The notes: generated by a model from the letters alone, not told the origin. Counted from the stretch's first letter, positions 1-8,711 are shown. The stretch is 64,000 nt of DNA from Rhizobium sp. TH135 (GCF_002855515.1 NZ_PKRP01000007.1:248001-312000); one strand, 5' to 3'. Translations and numbers: made by a program.

Positions 1-5
1 CTGCA

Positions 6-782
6 ATGTTCCTGGACTTGCTGATCTGTGTGTCCGTATGGCAGTCCCTGCGGGCAACTGCAGGAGACATCGTACTCCAATCCGTTGCGCTGACCGGAAT
101 CGTCTTGTTCTTGGCTGTCTGCGCGCTTTATGTATTCCTGTTCGAGGTGCTGCTCAACGGTCGGTCGATTGGACGCGTGTGCCTTGGATTGTCCGTCGCA
201 CCCTGTGGAGGTGGAGAGAGACTATCGTTCGGCCAGCGAATAAGACGCTTTTTGGCGATTGTATCTGGGTTCGGATTGCGTTCGCTGAACCCAAACAGGC
301 TTCCGTCCCACAATTGCTCCGAATGGATCATTTTCCGTTCTGATCTTGCCGGGGTCGCTCCGACGCGGTCGAAGTCCACACAAGGCAAAGTCTCCGTGCG
401 CGCCCCCGAGAAGTCTGCATCTGTTACGACATCGACAGGCGGGCGGCTAGTTGTTCGTGTTGTGGCCGGGCCGCACGTGGGAACGGCAGTGCGCCTCACC
501 GATGCTTCTACATTTGCTGTGGATGGAATATTCAAAATTGGCCGCCTCGCTGGGTGGGGTGATCTGGCTTTGTCCCGCGACAAAAAGGTTTCACAGAGGC
601 ATTGCCGCTTGAAGTACAAGTCGGGCCAAGTATACGTCGCAGATGGCGCGAACTCGACCAACCCCTCCAGTAATGGGACATACGTGGGCGGACAACGCAT
701 TGGGACTCGGGAATTTGTGCCGTTGTCACTCGGAAAAGAGCTCCAACTAGGCGACAGCAGACTGGTCGTAATTGCTGAATGA
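6..782 (+). CDS. RDD-family membrane / FHA-domain protein (probably 5'-partial)
   Basis: The first ~75 residues are hydrophobic and carry an RDD-like segment (FEVLLNGRSIGRVCLGLSV), so this part should sit in the inner membrane. Residues ~145-258 form a forkhead-associated domain: the GR of FKIGR, SQRHC and NGTYVGG match the phosphothreonine-binding loops. FHA domains recruit phosphothreonine-containing partners, often beside Ser/Thr kinases or type VI secretion genes; neither is visible here. The reading frame stays open to the window edge, so the ATG at 6 may be internal and further membrane segments may lie outside. The domain assignment is firm; the cellular role is unknown. Confidence 0.7.
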   Translation: MFLDLLICVSVWQSLRATAGDIVLQSVALTGIVLFLAVCALYVFLFEVLLNGRSIGRVCLGLSVAPCGGGERLSFGQRIRRFLAIVSGFGLRSLNPNRLPSHNCSEWIIFRSDLAGVAPTRSKSTQGKVSVRAPEKSASVTTSTGGRLVVRVVAGPHVGTAVRLTDASTFAVDGIFKIGRLAGWGDLALSRDKKVSQRHCRLKYKSGQVYVADGANSTNPSSNGTYVGGQRIGTREFVPLSLGKELQLGDSRLVVIAE

Positions 783-988
783 GCAAAACCTCTGGGCGAT
801 CGGGCGTATGATGCCTGAGCTCAATCAACAGAGCATTTGCAAAAGACCGCAGGGTTACATGCAACGGGCCTCTCGTCAGACCATGAAGACAACTCGCTCA
901 TGTGAAGGTCGCGTTGCCGCAGGAGTCACTGACCTGAGACCCGACTTGCCTCCAATTTTCGGGAGAGTGTTGGGTTTTCAATCTGGCC

Positions 989-1402
989 TCATGCGCCCTG
1001 TTTTTCTATAGTCATCTTCATTGCGAACTCGCTGGGAGTGATATTGCCCAGCGACGAGTGCGGTCTGTTTCTGTCGTAGTCCTCCTTCCATGCAGTGATA
1101 GCGGTGCTGGACTGGGCGGGCGACGAGAACAGCGTCTCGTTCAGGCATTCGTCACGGAAGCTGACATTGAAGCTCTCGACGAAGCCGTTCTGCATCGGAT
1201 TGCCGGGGGCGATGTAGTGCCATTCGAGCTTTGTCTCCTGGCACCATTTGAGGATGGGCATGCTGGTCATCTCCGTGCCGTTGTACGAGACAATCGTCCT
1301 CGGTTTTCCGCGTTTGGCGATGACACCACCTAGCTCGCGGGCAACCCTTGCCCCGACAGTAATGTATCGGTAACCAGGCACAAACATTCACGGGTGAAGT
1401 CG
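989..1402 (-). pseudogene. IS3-family transposase (OrfB) remnant, frameshifted
   Basis: The minus strand encodes the C-terminal half of an IS3-family OrfB integrase. The frame ending at 989 carries [40 protein letters not shown] and NRPHSSLG, which surround the last catalytic Asp and Glu of the DDE core. The upstream piece [17 protein letters not shown] continues in another frame from about 1402, so a frameshift lies near 1335-1345. The N-terminal half, OrfA and clear terminal inverted repeats are not visible. It is a dead insertion-sequence fragment marking an old insertion at the edge of the denitrification region. Confidence 0.85.
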
Positions 1403-1739
1403 GCCTCAGTTTTCGTTCCATCGGCTTTTCTGCTCAATCGCCCTGCTGTCAACGCAGAAACGGCCCCCATTTGTTGGAGGCGGTTGCCGATTTTTTTTGA
1501 ATGTTTTTTGGTTGCGGGGGCCTGATTGCGCGGAGACTTGTACAAAACCCGGGTCTAGAGCGCTGAATCCGACCATTTGTCAGGTAAGCAGAATTACGGA
1601 AAAAAAGAAGCGAGTTTGCTCCACCGGCTATTCTACACACTGGCTGGTTTCACGTCACTACATTCAGTTTCTTTGGCTCGCAGGGAAAAGGTCCGCCATG
1701 GTGTCGGCGGTCCCTTCACAGGGTGCCAAGAGCAGGCAT
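1403..1739. other. Intergenic stretch without a supported gene
   Basis: This stretch lies between the transposase remnant and the end of the EamA transporter gene. Short open frames on both strands have no recognisable domain and no good ribosome-binding site. It includes an eight-T run near 1491. It may be decayed insertion-sequence DNA, but I cannot identify an element. Confidence 0.4.
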
Positions 1740-2657
1740 TCACGCTGATCCTGGAGGAGTCGGGCCGGCGGAAAGCGATCCTGATCCGGCGCGTCGTTCC
1801 GTCATGACGGTTCGATAGTTGGCCAGCACGATGATGGCACCGCCAAGGAAAACCCAGAGGTCGATCGCCTCGCCATAGGCATAGGAGCCGACGACGGCGG
1901 CCATCGGCACGCGCAGAAAATCAATCGGCATGGCAACGGACGCATCGAGGCGCTTCAGCGCTTGCGCCTGGCAGTAATGGGCACAGAGAGCTCCAAGGCC
2001 GGCAACCACCATCCAGGGGATATCCGCCACATGCACCGGCCGCCAGTCGGTCAGCGAAGCCACGAGGCCGAGTGGCAACTGGATGACGATCATCCAGACT
2101 ACGATCGCCGCCGGCGAGACGTCGCGCGTCAGTCTTTTGACGAAAATCAGAGAGAGCCCATAACCGGCGGCGGCAATCAGCACGAGACCTGCAGCCGGGT
2201 CGGCCATCGCGACACCGGGACGGATGATGACAAGCACCCCGATGAAGCCGCTGATCGTTGCGAAGATCCTTGGCCTCGTCATCTTCTCGCGCAGAAACAA
2301 GAAGGCAAATAGGGCAACCCAGATCGGCATGGTGAATTCCAGCGCAAACACGGAAGCGAGCGGCAGCATGACGACGCCGATCGTCCAGAGATACTGGGCC
2401 ATGAAATGCACGAGGTTGCGCGCGATATGCAGTTTGAAGAGCTTTGCATGACGCAGTTCCGGCAGCAGCATCCGGCCGAAGGCGACGATTACACAAAGGC
2501 CGATCAGCGCGCGAAAGAAAAGCACCTGTTCGATCGACAGTGTGCTGGCAAGCTCTCGCGATCCGACGGACATACCTACGAAAGAGATCATGCCCAGAGC
2601 CATCCAGATGAGCCCCTGGATGAAATCGGAATCTTGAAACTGCTTGATTTTCTGCAT
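1740..2657 (-). CDS. EamA/DMT-family transporter
   Basis: A protein of about 305 residues with roughly ten hydrophobic segments arranged as two EamA repeats, the fold of drug/metabolite transporters (RhaT, YdcZ, S-adenosylmethionine carriers). Features are the N-terminal ALGMISFVGMSVGSREL helix, the conserved PIWVALFAFLFLREK at the end of the first repeat, and a second repeat from about residue 150. The start at 2657 is chosen because GGAAGGAA lies seven bases upstream; the longer frame adds a polar tail with no site. It probably exports or imports a small metabolite across the inner membrane. The substrate cannot be read from the sequence. Confidence 0.8.
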   Translation of the reverse strand: MQKIKQFQDSDFIQGLIWMALGMISFVGMSVGSRELASTLSIEQVLFFRALIGLCVIVAFGRMLLPELRHAKLFKLHIARNLVHFMAQYLWTIGVVMLPLASVFALEFTMPIWVALFAFLFLREKMTRPRIFATISGFIGVLVIIRPGVAMADPAAGLVLIAAAGYGLSLIFVKRLTRDVSPAAIVVWMIVIQLPLGLVASLTDWRPVHVADIPWMVVAGLGALCAHYCQAQALKRLDASVAMPIDFLRVPMAAVVGSYAYGEAIDLWVFLGGAIIVLANYRTVMTERRAGSGSLSAGPTPPGSA

Positions 2658-2724
2658 GTTCGGTTCCTTCCGGTCGGAAGCGTGCCCGGGAAGAGCACGC
2701 GTCCGAAAGAGTGATCGAATGGAG

Positions 2725-3264
2725 TCAGGCCGCTGAAGGACCAGGATCGTCGAAACCGTCCGAGGCACCGGTCAGCTGACCGTGGCGTCCATCCATGCCG
2801 CCCGACACGAGACGCAAGTGCGGTCTCTGCAGGCTCGTGACCGCCTCCTGGCCAATCATCTGCAGTTCCCGCCGCGATGCCTCGGGCTGGTATTCCACGG
2901 CTTCCAGCAACATGGTCTCTGCGACACCGTTCGTATTTTCACACTCGATCTCCTGGCCTTCGCGAAGCCCGAGCAGAGCAAGGCCACGTAGTGTCGTGAT
3001 AGGCAGGAACAGGCCGACTGGGCCAGTTGCCTGGCCGGTCGAGATCACGCGGATATCGCTCTCGCCGGCATTGGCGCGAAAGCGCACACGGCTGTTGATG
3101 CTGGTGACGTCCCCCGGAAGATCGTCGCGGAACACGACGATGGCCTTTTGGATCTTGTGCCGGCAAAGCGCGACGAGCCGATCATTGCGGCCCCGCCAGT
3201 TGTCGCACAACGCTTCGAGTATGGTGAAATCCTTTGTAGTCAGAATGTAAGTGTCGTTCGACAT
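2725..3264 (-). CDS. Rnk/GreA-like nucleoside diphosphate kinase regulator
   Basis: About 179 residues. The body resembles Rnk: a short N-terminal helical part (ILTTKDFTILEALCDNW) followed by a GreA/GreB C-terminal FKBP-like domain (DDLPGDVTSINSRVRFR, LLGLREGQEIE). Rnk binds RNA polymerase near the secondary channel but lacks the long Gre coiled coil. The start at 3264 has GGAGAA upstream. A tail of about 40 residues extends beyond the usual end. It is the second of two paralogues on the same strand, and its end lies 67 bases from the EamA start. Such proteins often lie near fix genes in rhizobia, but a role in oxygen control here is only inference. Confidence 0.75.
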   Translation of the reverse strand: MSNDTYILTTKDFTILEALCDNWRGRNDRLVALCRHKIQKAIVVFRDDLPGDVTSINSRVRFRANAGESDIRVISTGQATGPVGLFLPITTLRGLALLGLREGQEIECENTNGVAETMLLEAVEYQPEASRRELQMIGQEAVTSLQRPHLRLVSGGMDGRHGQLTGASDGFDDPGPSAA

Positions 3265-3318
3265 TTCGCAGTTCTCCATCGCGCTGTCGCCAGCGTCCAT
3301 CGACATGAGCGGCACATA

Positions 3319-3343
3319 CCCCTGCGCTAACATCGCGCAGGGG
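3319..3343 (-). other. Perfect 9-bp hairpin between two Rnk-like genes
   Basis: CCCCTGCGC and GCGCAGGGG flank a seven-base loop between the upstream Rnk-like gene and the start of the downstream one. No T tract follows on the minus strand, so it is not a classical intrinsic terminator. It could be an mRNA-stabilising or attenuating structure in a shared transcript. Confidence 0.35.
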
Positions 3344-3402
3344 AGGCTATCCTGCGATGAGACAACCTCCCCGGATTGCGAGACGGGAAAATGCGGGCAA
3401 CA

Positions 3403-3822
3403 TCATGCCGGATCGGCCACTTCAGGAGATGCGACCTCTTCGACATGGAGGCGGTGCAAACGCCCGTCGCGTGCAACCCAATCGATGGACTGACCAGTCG
3501 AAAGACCGATCAGGGCCGCGCCGATTGGCGTCAGGATGGAGATCTTGTTCGCCGCAATATCCGCTTCAGCCGGGAAGACCAGCGTGACGCTGCGATCTTC
3601 CCCGAGATCGCTGGTGAAGCGGATCCTGGATCCCATGCGTGCGACATTGGCGCCGATCTTGGCGTCCTGAACGATACGCGCTCGGTCGAGCTCGATGAGA
3701 AGCTCCTCGGAAACAACGGGGTTCCGGCCGCCATGGGCCTCCGCAAGGCGGTAAAGCCTCTCGTGATCGGTCCGGGTGAGAACGATTGCCGGCTTACGCT
3801 GCCGCTTCTTTTCGAGAGCCAT
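3403..3822 (-). CDS. Rnk/GreA-like nucleoside diphosphate kinase regulator, second paralogue
   Basis: A 139-residue protein with the Rnk layout: a basic N-terminus (MALEKKRQRKPAIVLTRTDH), a short helical region and a GreA/GreB-like C-terminal domain (GSRIRFTSDLGEDRSVTLVF, GAALIGLSTGQSIDW). The start at 3822 has a perfect AGGAGG site nine bases upstream, so the 40 extra residues of the longer open frame are not used. It lies upstream of the other Rnk-like gene on the same strand, 138 bases away, and both probably share a transcript. It is expected to act on RNA polymerase; a target pathway cannot be named. Confidence 0.78.
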   Translation of the reverse strand: MALEKKRQRKPAIVLTRTDHERLYRLAEAHGGRNPVVSEELLIELDRARIVQDAKIGANVARMGSRIRFTSDLGEDRSVTLVFPAEADIAANKISILTPIGAALIGLSTGQSIDWVARDGRLHRLHVEEVASPEVADPA

Positions 3823-4292
3823 GCTCGGGCCTCCTGTACAAGACGCGCGGCCGCGCATTCGGCGCACCGCTCTGAAACAAAAACTGGGATTGAGTGTCGC
3901 TTCGTAGCCCATTGCCCCCAAGCGGGGACCGCTACCCATGCCCCACGACCTTATCGCGACGCGATTGGGCCGGGGGTCAGATGCCTGCGATGAGGCACAT
4001 CCGTGTGCGGATGTTATGGAAGCGTTCGATCAACATGCACGAAAGATGGCCGGCTCGGACACGGAAGTCAAGCAAGGCCGGTTGCCCCTAGCCAGTATCA
4101 CAGCGCGGGCGATCTGATGCCGAAGAAACAGACCATCTGTGGAGACGAACTCGACCTCGGAGCTTTTTGACTTCTATCAATTGGACACAAGGGCTAGCTT
4201 CCCATGTACGTATGTCGAATCGAGCGGAATTAGCGCAGATCATTGCGCCCTCTGCATTGTTTTGGCTGATCGGGTGCGAAATCAGGGGCGAA
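3823..4292. other. Divergent intergenic region upstream of fixL
   Basis: The gap between the minus-strand Rnk-like gene and fixL holds no supported gene. An open frame runs into fixL from 4167, but it begins inside the Fnr-type box and has no ribosome-binding site. A small inverted repeat (ACATCCG/CGGATGT) sits near 3998-4015. The anaerobox at 4167-4180 is listed separately. Confidence 0.5.
4167..4180. promoter_or_regulatory. Fnr/FixK-type anaerobox upstream of fixL
   Basis: TTGACTTCTATCAA matches the TTGAT-N4-ATCAA consensus at nine of ten defined bases. It ends 112 bases before the chosen fixL ATG. It would let FixK or another Fnr-family protein feed back on fixLJ. Confidence 0.5.
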
Positions 4293-5774
4293 ATGGACGA
4301 CGTGCAACGAAATGAAAGACGATCTCTCCCCAATTCCTGGGGTTATGTCGTTGCTGTTCTCGGAACGGTCGCGATCGTCGGCGTGCCGCTTTTCGTGATG
4401 GGCGCCGCCGCTTCGCAAGCGCTCTCCCTGCTCGTGCCGATCCCGGTCATCGCCACAGCTATGATCGGGGGCGCGGGTCCGGCTTTGCTCGCAGCTGTCT
4501 TCGGCCTCGCCCTTTGGCTTCTCAATGTGCATTCATCCGGCTCAGAAATCGTCATTGCCCAAGCAGTCGCGTTCGCCGTCCTGGCGACGTTGATCGTCTG
4601 GTTTGCCAAACGAAGAGACCAGGATCGGGAGACCCTGGCAGAGCTCAGGGAAGCGCTGGATGATCGCGAGGCCCGGATGGGGTCTATCCTCGACACGGTT
4701 CTCGATGCCACCATCGTCAGTGACGAAAACGGAATCATCATCTCGTTCAACTCCGCAGCCGTCCGCCAGTTTGGCTATTCCGAAGCCGAAGCAATCGGTC
4801 AGAACCTGAAGCTGCTGATGCCTCAGCCCTACCGCGTCGAGCACGATGGCTACATGCGTCGCTACATGGCAACGGGCGAAAAGAGGATCATCGGCGTCGA
4901 CCGTGTTGTGGTCGGCCAGCGTAAGGATGGCTCGACCTTTCCGATGAAGCTCGCGGTCGGCGAGATCAAACGTGGCGGAAAGCGGTTCTTCACCGGCTTC
5001 GTTCGCGACCTCACGGAGCGAGAAGAATCCGCTGCCCGCCTGCAGGAGATCCAGACCGAGCTCGCAAGGCTCGGCCGATTGAACGAGATGGGAGAGATGG
5101 CGTCGACGCTGGCGCACGAGTTGAACCAGCCATTGTCCGCCATCGCCAACTACGTACATGGCTGCGCGCGCCTGCTGCAAAACGCGGTTGGCGACCGCGA
5201 CATCCAGGTCCGCGACGCATTGGTGGAAGCGGGCGAACAGAGCATTCGCGCCGGGCAGATCATTCGACACTTGCGCGAGTTCGTCACCAAAGGCGAGACG
5301 GAAAAGCGGACGGAGAGCCTGCGCCAACTCGTCGAAGAGGCCGGAGCGCTCGCTCTCGTCGGCTCGCGGGAAAAGGGCGTGCGCACCGTGTTCGATTTCA
5401 CCTCGGACAACGACCAGGTCTTCGTCGACCGGATCCAGATTCAGCAGGTGCTGACCAACCTCATGCGCAATGCGATCGAGGCGATGAAGCAAACCGAGAA
5501 AAAGGAAATCCGGGTCAAAGTCTGTTCCGACAAGATGGGGCTCCTGACCGTGACGGTCGAGGATTCCGGTCCCGGAATTGCTCCAGAGGTTGCCCAGGAT
5601 ATCTTCAAGCCGTTCACGACGACAAAGGCAGGAGGCATGGGGATCGGGTTGTCGATTTCCAGGCGCATCGTCGAGGCCCATGGCGGCGAGATGACCGTTT
5701 CCAAGAGTGAGCTTGGCGGTGCCTCCTTCTGTTTCACCCTTATCCAGCACGACGAGGACCAGAATGCAGCCTGA
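4293..5774 (+). CDS. fixL: FixL oxygen-sensing histidine kinase
   Basis: A 493-residue haem-based sensor kinase that autophosphorylates when oxygen falls and passes phosphate to FixJ. Order: four hydrophobic segments (about residues 15-115), a PAS domain, then HisKA and HATPase. The PAS domain holds the haem ligand His184 in [10 protein letters not shown], followed by [11 protein letters not shown] as in oxygen-binding FixL proteins. The H-box [11 protein letters not shown] places the phosphoacceptor at His275; N and G boxes follow ([31 protein letters not shown]). The start at 4293 follows AGGGG and gives a length close to known FixL (about 505). The longer frame from 4167 was rejected. fixJ overlaps its 3' end by 11 bases. 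Confidence 0.95.
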   Translation: MDDVQRNERRSLPNSWGYVVAVLGTVAIVGVPLFVMGAAASQALSLLVPIPVIATAMIGGAGPALLAAVFGLALWLLNVHSSGSEIVIAQAVAFAVLATLIVWFAKRRDQDRETLAELREALDDREARMGSILDTVLDATIVSDENGIIISFNSAAVRQFGYSEAEAIGQNLKLLMPQPYRVEHDGYMRRYMATGEKRIIGVDRVVVGQRKDGSTFPMKLAVGEIKRGGKRFFTGFVRDLTEREESAARLQEIQTELARLGRLNEMGEMASTLAHELNQPLSAIANYVHGCARLLQNAVGDRDIQVRDALVEAGEQSIRAGQIIRHLREFVTKGETEKRTESLRQLVEEAGALALVGSREKGVRTVFDFTSDNDQVFVDRIQIQQVLTNLMRNAIEAMKQTEKKEIRVKVCSDKMGLLTVTVEDSGPGIAPEVAQDIFKPFTTTKAGGMGIGLSISRRIVEAHGGEMTVSKSELGGASFCFTLIQHDEDQNAA

Positions 5775-6375
5775 TGACTTCACCGTCCATATCGTTGACG
5801 ACGAAGAGGCACTTCGCAAATCGCTGGGCTTCATGCTCACGGTGAACGGTTTCGGCGTGAGGCTTCATGTGTCCGCAACCGCCTTTTCGGAAATCGCCCC
5901 GAGCCTTCGCAACGCCGTGCTGGTCACCGACATGCGCATGCCGGACATGAGCGGCCTCGATCTGGTGCGCAAAATCTCGAGCATATCGCCGCCGATACCC
6001 TCGATCATCGTCACGGGGCATGGCGATATTCCCATGGCTGTCGAAGCGATGAAGGCGGGTGCCGTGGACTTTATCGAGAAGCCGTTTGAGGAGGCCGTCA
6101 TCATCGAGGCTGTGCGGCGCGCGGCCGAGAGGCTGGCAGACTCGTCGGCGGGCACGCTCAGCGTCGATGACATCCGCTCGCGCATTGGCAGCCTGAGCGA
6201 ACGCGAGCGGCAAATTCTGGCGGCCGTCGTCGCCGGCCAGCCAAACAAGGCCATCGCGTTCAATCTCGACATCAGCCCGCGAACCGTCGAAGTCCATCGC
6301 GCAAATGTCATGACGAAGATGAGGGCGCGCAGCCTACCCGAACTGGTGCGCATGTCACTGACCGTCAGCGTCTAG
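5764..6375 (+). CDS. fixJ: FixJ response regulator
   Basis: A 203-residue NarL/FixJ-class transcription factor. The receiver domain spans residues 1-120, with the acidic pair in VDDEE, the phosphoacceptor Asp56 in [11 protein letters not shown], the Thr in IVTGHGD and the Lys in IEKPFEE. A LuxR-type helix-turn-helix follows ([27 protein letters not shown]). Phosphorylated by FixL, FixJ classically activates fixK and nifA. The ATG at 5764 lies inside the last codons of fixL, showing translational coupling. The longer open frame starting at 5707 lies inside fixL and was rejected. Confidence 0.95.
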   Translation: MQPDDFTVHIVDDEEALRKSLGFMLTVNGFGVRLHVSATAFSEIAPSLRNAVLVTDMRMPDMSGLDLVRKISSISPPIPSIIVTGHGDIPMAVEAMKAGAVDFIEKPFEEAVIIEAVRRAAERLADSSAGTLSVDDIRSRIGSLSERERQILAAVVAGQPNKAIAFNLDISPRTVEVHRANVMTKMRARSLPELVRMSLTVSV

Positions 6376-6436
6376 CCAATATGTCGCGCAATCCGACGTA
6401 ACGCTTGATCCATGACAAGGTGGCGCGTCGGCCAAG

Positions 6437-6835
6437 ATGCGATCTGCAAGCTTGGTGAAAGATCACGACCGAGCTTCTGGGATCCCATTGTCCACGCCGT
6501 CTGCAATTGTTGCTGTTGTCAAAGACCCGGCTTTGCTGCGGTCGATCAGCTTTGCGCTCAACACGCATGGCCAGCCGGTGGAACAGTTCAACGACTGGAA
6601 GATGGCAACGGAGGCGATCAGTCGTGCGGAATGCGTCATCCTCGACACCTGCCTGCCGCCTGCCGATCTGACGGCCGGCCTCAGTCTGGCCAACCGCGGC
6701 ATAAAGCTCGTCGTCCTGGCGGAGGACGACAGGGACTACGGCGGCGGGAACAGGAAAGACATATGCGTGCTGTCAAAACCCCTCAACGGGCCTGATATTG
6801 CCAATGCCGTATCAGCCCTACGTAAGAACCCGTAG
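6437..6835 (+). CDS. Stand-alone degenerate receiver-domain protein
   Basis: A 132-residue protein with a receiver fold and no output domain. Strand one reads SAIVAVVKDPALL, where the usual acidic pair is replaced by KD; the phosphoacceptor position is kept in ILDTCLPP, and the conserved Lys-Pro appears in VLSKPL. It lies between fixJ and fixK, all on the plus strand. Single-domain receivers can act as phosphate sinks or decoys, so modulation of FixLJ is a reasonable inference but not shown. The start is uncertain because no strong ribosome-binding site is visible. Confidence 0.6.
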   Translation: MRSASLVKDHDRASGIPLSTPSAIVAVVKDPALLRSISFALNTHGQPVEQFNDWKMATEAISRAECVILDTCLPPADLTAGLSLANRGIKLVVLAEDDRDYGGGNRKDICVLSKPLNGPDIANAVSALRKNP

Positions 6836-6902
6836 TGGAAGAACTCAATAGCGGCAAAGCCTCTCATCCAACATGATCCCTGCAACCAACGGGGACATGC
6901 CA

Positions 6903-7538
6903 ATGCAAACCGCCGCTTCCATCACACTGAATTCACACCTCTCTTCCCCGCCGAGTGCACGCAGCCAATCGCATATCAGGCCGGTGACCTTTCATGCGCC
7001 CGACTGCGTGATCTATGCGCAGGGCGAGCGCACGCGATCGCTCTACCAGATCGAATACGGGGCGGTGCGCATTTACCGTCTTCTCGCTGATGGTCGCAGG
7101 CAGATCGTCGCCTTTCATCTCGTCGGCGAGACCTTCGGTTTCGAGATCAACGAAACCCACAGTTTCTATGCCGAGGCCATGGTGAATACCGGTCTGACCA
7201 CTATCGAACGCACGGCGGGCGGCCTGCTCAACGAGCGTCTGGTTGGTGTTGCCTTGAAGGCAATGATACGCGCCCAAGAGCACCTGCTCGTCGTCGGCCG
7301 TCAGAGTTCCCTCGAGAAGATCGCCGTTTTCCTGGTCGATCTGGCTGATCGCCAAGGTGGCACTGACTTAATCGACCTGCCCATGAGCCGTATCGACATC
7401 GGCGATTATCTCGGCCTCACCATCGAAACAGTCTCGCGCACGATTTCGAAACTGCGGGAGATGGGCATCATCACGCTTCGCAATGCACGCTGCATCGAGA
7501 TCATAAAGCCGGAAAAGCTGCGCATGCTGAGCAATTGA
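6903..7538 (+). CDS. fixK: FixK-type Crp/Fnr transcription regulator
   Basis: A 211-residue Crp/Fnr protein: cyclic-nucleotide-binding-like barrel (YQIEYGAVRIYRLL, RRQIVAFHLVGETFGFE), long dimer helix (AQEHLLVVGRQSSLEKIAVFLVDL) and winged helix (LPMSRIDIGDYLGLTIETVSRTISKL). The E-x-x-S-R recognition helix fits TTGAT-N4-ATCAA sites. There is no Fnr-type cysteine cluster, so it is not an oxygen sensor itself; FixLJ would control it. The ATG at 6903 is chosen because GGGGA lies nine bases upstream and the resulting length equals that of known FixK; ATGs at 6873 and 6897 are alternatives. No fixNOQP targets are in the window. Confidence 0.88.
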   Translation: MQTAASITLNSHLSSPPSARSQSHIRPVTFHAPDCVIYAQGERTRSLYQIEYGAVRIYRLLADGRRQIVAFHLVGETFGFEINETHSFYAEAMVNTGLTTIERTAGGLLNERLVGVALKAMIRAQEHLLVVGRQSSLEKIAVFLVDLADRQGGTDLIDLPMSRIDIGDYLGLTIETVSRTISKLREMGIITLRNARCIEIIKPEKLRMLSN

Positions 7539-7730
7539 GCGGGGCAAACGATTGGACGAATGGGGACTTTGAGCACGGCTTTTTTCAATACTTTCCATCG
7601 GCTTTTTGCCTCCGGCGACACCGAGGCGCCCGACGGTTTACACAACCATTGCGATATCACGAAATATCACTTTGATTGACAGGCCTGTGATCTCCCTTAC
7701 CATCAGCCGTGAGGAAGAGGAGGAACGCCC

Positions 7731-7925
7731 GTGCGTAACAGCACCGAAAACACCACCACACCGTCTGCCTCCGACCGCCGCATGCGGCGTCGATCCGAAT
7801 TAACAACATTTTTCATCCTCGCATTCGGCATCTGGCCGATCCTTGCTGTAGCGGCTGTCGGAGGTTTCGGCTTCATGGTCTGGATGTATCAGATCATCGC
7901 CGGTCCCCCCGGTCCTCCAGCTTGA
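7731..7925 (+). CDS. napE: NapE, small membrane protein of the periplasmic nitrate reductase operon
   Basis: A 64-residue protein with one membrane segment (about residues 25-55; FFILAFGIWPILAVAAVGGF is typical of NapE). Its exact function is unknown in all nap systems. The start is a GTG preceded by a strong GAGGAGGAA. It opens a tight napEFDABC operon. The upstream region has no TTG-N8-CAA box but holds two ATATCAC direct repeats. Confidence 0.9.
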   Translation: MRNSTENTTTPSASDRRMRRRSELTTFFILAFGIWPILAVAAVGGFGFMVWMYQIIAGPPGPPA

Positions 7926-7939
7926 GTGAGGAGACCACG

Positions 7940-8437
7940 GTGACCTTACTTTCGCGGCGAGCCCTCCTTCGCGGACAAATCAGGGAAGAGTTCCGTATCC
8001 TCCCACCGGGTCTCTCACGTCCCGTCGCAGAGATCTGTGAGCAATGCAGGGCATGCGTTGATCACTGTCCGCAGTCGATCATCTCGATGCAGTCCGGCAT
8101 ACCGGCGCTCGATTTCTCAGCCAGCGGATGCGATTTCTGCGGCAAATGTCACGAGAGCTGTCCGCACGCGGTTGTCTTCTTCGACGCCGACCTCTCCTTC
8201 CCTCACATGGCACAGGTGCAGTCGCACTGCCTAGCGCTCAACAGTATCGACTGTCAGTCATGCCGTGACCATTGTCCGAGCGACGCAATCCTTTTTCGTC
8301 CACGCGCCGGCGGACCATGGCACCCGCAGATTGTGGACGACGACTGTACGGGTTGCGGCGCCTGCATCAGCCACTGCCCAACGGACGCAATTTCCCTATC
8401 GGTGAGGAGTGGCTCGCATGTCGACGCGCAACCCTGA
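7940..8437 (+). CDS. napF: NapF, ferredoxin-type maturation protein
   Basis: A cytoplasmic 165-residue protein with four cysteine clusters of 4Fe-4S type: CEQCRACVDHCP, CDFCGKCHESCP, CQSCRDHCP and CTGCGACISHCP. The third is short by one cysteine. NapF is thought to help load the Fe-S cluster into NapA before export. The GTG at 7940 is preferred because GAGGAG lies seven bases upstream; a TTG at 7922 that overlaps the napE stop is a weaker alternative. napD overlaps its 3' end. Confidence 0.92.
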   Translation: MTLLSRRALLRGQIREEFRILPPGLSRPVAEICEQCRACVDHCPQSIISMQSGIPALDFSASGCDFCGKCHESCPHAVVFFDADLSFPHMAQVQSHCLALNSIDCQSCRDHCPSDAILFRPRAGGPWHPQIVDDDCTGCGACISHCPTDAISLSVRSGSHVDAQP

Positions 8438-8711
8438 ACGCTTCCATGTTTCCAGCGCCGTCGTCCTGACCTCACCGGCAGCAGCAAATGGTGTCCTTGC
8501 AGCATTGTCAGAGATCCCGAACCTCGAAGTTCATGCTGCCGAACACGGCAAGATCGTCATCGTGATCGAGGGCAGCTCCAGTGGAGAAATGGGCGCGATC
8601 CTCGCGGCTATCTCGAGCCTTGAGGGTGTCATGGCCGCCAACATGGTTTTTGAGCATGCAGAGAATTTGGAGGAGGGTTTAATCAATGGACACAGACCTG
8701 ACGCGGCGTAG
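8418..8711 (+). CDS. napD: NapD, NapA signal-peptide chaperone
   Basis: A 97-residue cytoplasmic protein of the NapD family, which binds the twin-arginine signal of NapA and delays its export until the cofactor is inserted. The pattern [32 protein letters not shown] is typical. The ATG at 8418 follows GAGGAG. It overlaps napF by 20 bases and napA by 26 bases, so production is coupled to its client. Confidence 0.92.
   Translation: MSTRNPERFHVSSAVVLTSPAAANGVLAALSEIPNLEVHAAEHGKIVIVIEGSSSGEMGAILAAISSLEGVMAANMVFEHAENLEEGLINGHRPDAA

Noticed and set aside
772-1011. Plus-strand 79-codon open frame after the FHA gene
   Set aside because: No ribosome-binding site or recognisable domain; it runs into the transposase remnant on the other strand.
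1480-1540. Possible tRNA 3' fragment (GGTTGCGGGGGC on the plus strand)
   Set aside because: It looks like the end of a tRNA in reverse for about 12 bases, but no acceptor partner, arms or anticodon loop can be folded from the neighbouring bases.
1497-1807. Overlapping small plus-strand open frames between the transposase remnant and the EamA gene
   Set aside because: Low-complexity translations with no family features, and the second runs into the EamA gene on the other strand.
4167-4292. N-terminal extension of FixL in the open frame
   Set aside because: It begins inside the anaerobox, lacks a ribosome-binding site, and makes the protein longer than known FixL.
4542-5840. 432-codon minus-strand open frame opposite fixL
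   Set aside because: Antisense shadow of fixL with no domain features.
7940-8437. Mis-assignment of napF as a nitrogenase-type ferredoxin
   Set aside because: Its place between napE and napD and its four-cluster pattern fit NapF.
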